Origin: JALYIM01 sp040003205
GTDB lineage: Bacteria > Acidobacteriota > Terriglobia > Terriglobales > Acidobacteriaceae
Direction: 5' to 3'
NCBI GenBank assembly: GCA_040003205.1
Contig: JBDUDA010000171.1
Location: 1 to 6,737 of the forward strand
Length of the DNA stretch: 6,737 bases
Shown in pieces: positions 5,795-6,737 of this stretch. Each line of letters opens with the position of its first letter. Position 1 is the first letter of the stretch. The notes beneath the pieces were generated by a model. The model was given only the letters and a program-made list of their open reading frames with translations. It was not told the origin of the DNA and ran no database searches. A program made the translations under genes and the position numbers.

Positions 5795-6295
5795 TTAGAA
5801 AAACTCCCCCATCGCCGGAGCCGTGCTTGCCGCCGCCGGATAACTTGCCACACTGGGCACGCCCAACCCCTCAAGCACCAGACGCAAAGTGCTCTGATGT
5901 TGATAGAGGGTTGTGGACTTGTAACCCTGCTTCGCCTTGGGACTGATAATCACGGAAGCAACGTGTCCGCCGCCATTGGTGGAATCGTTGGTGTTGGCCT
6001 CGTCAAACAAAATAATCAGCAATCCATTCTGCTGAAATGAAGGACTCGAAATCACGGGCGCAAGATACTGTTGCAGCCACTGATCGGCAAGTTGCAGCGG
6101 ACCATCGTGTCCGTCATCCAGTAAATTCGGAACGAGAAAAGAAAAGTTAGGAAGCTGTCCGTTCGCCAGGTCCTGATTGAACTGCGTCAGCGAAGTCAGA
6201 TTGTTGACCTCTGTACTGCTCTGAATCACGTCGTCAATATACGCAAAGGGATTATGCCGCTTGGCATACGGATAGGAATCGCCACCGGTATATCC
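5795..6295 (-). CDS. Phosphoesterase family protein (acid phosphatase/phospholipase C type), C-terminal fragment
   Basis: About 166 C-terminal residues of a PF04185-type phosphoesterase, a family of metal-dependent, usually exported hydrolases of phosphate mono- or diesters. Full-length members are several hundred residues, so the N-terminal part, including any signal peptide and the nucleophile region, is absent. Seen, numbered from 6295: GYTGGDS at 1-7, KRHNPFAY at 12-19, NFSFLVPNLLDDGHD ending at ~64, FDE at 97-99 and GGGHV at 108-112 (expected metal-ligand region), then SPKAK, STTLYQHQSTLRL and a terminal STAPAMGEFF. The open frame continues to a TGA at 6346-6344, but residues upstream of 6295 no longer resemble the family. 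A GTG at 6229 gives a 144-residue open frame, but starting there would discard the conserved HNPF segment, so it is not the natural start. The upstream end is the junction with NRPS sequence, so this is a broken gene or an assembly artefact. Confidence 0.85.
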   Translation of the reverse strand, partial: GYTGGDSYPYAKRHNPFAYIDDVIQSSTEVNNLTSLTQFNQDLANGQLPNFSFLVPNLLDDGHDGPLQLADQWLQQYLAPVISSPSFQQNGLLIILFDEANTNDSTNGGGHVASVIISPKAKQGYKSTTLYQHQSTLRLVLEGLGVPSVASYPAAASTAPAMGEFF

Positions 6296-6737
6296 GGATG
6301 TACGCCGAGGCGGCGCAAATGGTTGGCAATCAGGTGGGCACGATCACTGATCTCGCGATAAGTGAACCGGGTGGTGCCATGGACAAGGGCGACTGCATCG
6401 GGCGTGCGTGCCGTCTGTTCCAGAAAGAGTTCGTGAATGCAGCGGTCGCGCGGATATTCGCGCTGGGTGTGGTTCCAGTTCGCGAACTGCCGTCGCTCGG
6501 CGGCCGTGAGCAACGAAAGGTCCGCGAGACGCCCGGCGGGGTTCGCCGTTATTGCTTCCAGCAGCGTCCGCCAGTGATCGAGCATGCGCATAATCGTGGC
6601 ATCGTCGAAACTTGCACGGTTATATAGAAGCCTGAGCAGGAGTTCCTCGCCCGGTGCCGCGATTGCCGTCAGGGGGTAGCTGGTACGTTCCACTGACCGG
6701 GTTGCGCTGGCGGCTTTGTTTCCCTTCGTTGGTTCGC
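6226..6737 (-). CDS. Non-ribosomal peptide synthetase fragment (condensation end plus adenylation start), truncated
   Basis: The frame is open from the window edge (5' end missing) to a TGA at 6226. The NRPS-like part ends near 6277. Seen in order: YPLTAIAAPGEELLLRLLYN and DDATIMRMLDHWRTLLEAI, the C-terminal end of a condensation domain, with the typical linker LADLSLLTAAERRQFANWN. Then comes the adenylation-domain opening, with IHELFLEQTARTPDAVAL, FTYREISDRAHLIANHLRRLG and VHPDIPVAI. The family next expects a Cys/Glu-Arg-Ser segment and a long AMP-binding domain. Instead the frame reads ~17 unrelated residues to the stop, because the DNA has switched to phosphoesterase sequence in another frame. 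A GTG at 6693 is inside the condensation domain and is not a real start. By family knowledge the intact enzyme would activate and condense amino acids on a carrier protein; the substrate cannot be predicted because the binding-pocket residues are missing. GC here is ~63%, against ~50% in the neighbouring fragment. Confidence 0.85.
   Translation of the reverse strand, partial: EPTKGNKAASATRSVERTSYPLTAIAAPGEELLLRLLYNRASFDDATIMRMLDHWRTLLEAITANPAGRLADLSLLTAAERRQFANWNHTQREYPRDRCIHELFLEQTARTPDAVALVHGTTRFTYREISDRAHLIANHLRRLGVHPDIPVAIPIRMPSGIIPLRILTT
6275..6300. other. Junction between NRPS and phosphoesterase sequences
   Basis: On the minus strand, bases 6297-6277 encode PDIPVAI, expected for the NRPS adenylation domain, while 6295-6275 in another frame encode GYTGGDS, expected for the phosphoesterase. 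The two homologies therefore overlap by about 19 bases. This is what one expects from joining at a short identity, either by recombination in the genome or by a k-mer-level error in assembly. The two sides also differ in GC content. Confidence 0.7.

Noticed and set aside
5582..6040. 152-codon plus-strand open frame
   Set aside because: It begins in the dispersed repeat and runs antisense to the phosphoesterase, whose minus-strand motifs are clear.
6298..6627. 109-codon plus-strand open frame
   Set aside because: It is antisense to the NRPS fragment; the high GC content opens mirrored frames.

Overview
The window reads as a piece of a bacterial chromosome or metagenomic contig, probably from the phylum Acidobacteriota (Terriglobia-like). 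I base this on three things: the large TPR protein beginning MAFGFGFNKQKV, the LOG-family subtype, and intergenic repeats of the GTCATCCTGAGC...GTCGAAGGACC type, all of which I associate with that phylum. No database search was possible, so the taxon is an inference. All recognisable genes lie on the minus strand.

Read in the direction of transcription (from high to low coordinates), the window starts with a fragment of a non-ribosomal peptide synthetase: the end of a condensation domain and the start of an adenylation domain (6737 to about 6277). It stops abruptly inside the adenylation domain. It is joined, in a different reading frame, to the C-terminal part of a phosphoesterase (acid phosphatase/phospholipase C superfamily, about 6295 to 5795). 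The switch falls within about 25 bases that encode plausible family sequence in both frames, and GC content steps from about 63% to about 50% across it. It is either a microhomology rearrangement or an assembly chimera. Positions 5331-5794 carry no gene but hold a copy of a dispersed repeat and two hairpins.

The middle is a single large gene (5330-2037) for a ~1,097-residue protein. It has N-terminal and C-terminal TPR solenoids joined by a long acidic, Ala/Pro/Ser-rich linker with a duplicated short motif. It is followed 80 bases on by a small protein with a membrane segment (1956-1567), possibly in the same transcript.

A 287-base gap (1280-1566) contains two inverted copies of the dispersed repeat, another inverted repeat, and the presumed promoter region of the last unit. 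That unit is a LOG-family nucleotide phosphoribohydrolase (1279-404) followed 11 bases later by the 5' part of thiE, thiamine-phosphate synthase (392 to the window edge), probably co-transcribed. I see no tRNA, rRNA, CRISPR, transposase or complete novel defence or biosynthetic system. The points that most deserve a second look are the NRPS/phosphoesterase junction and the dispersed repeat family.
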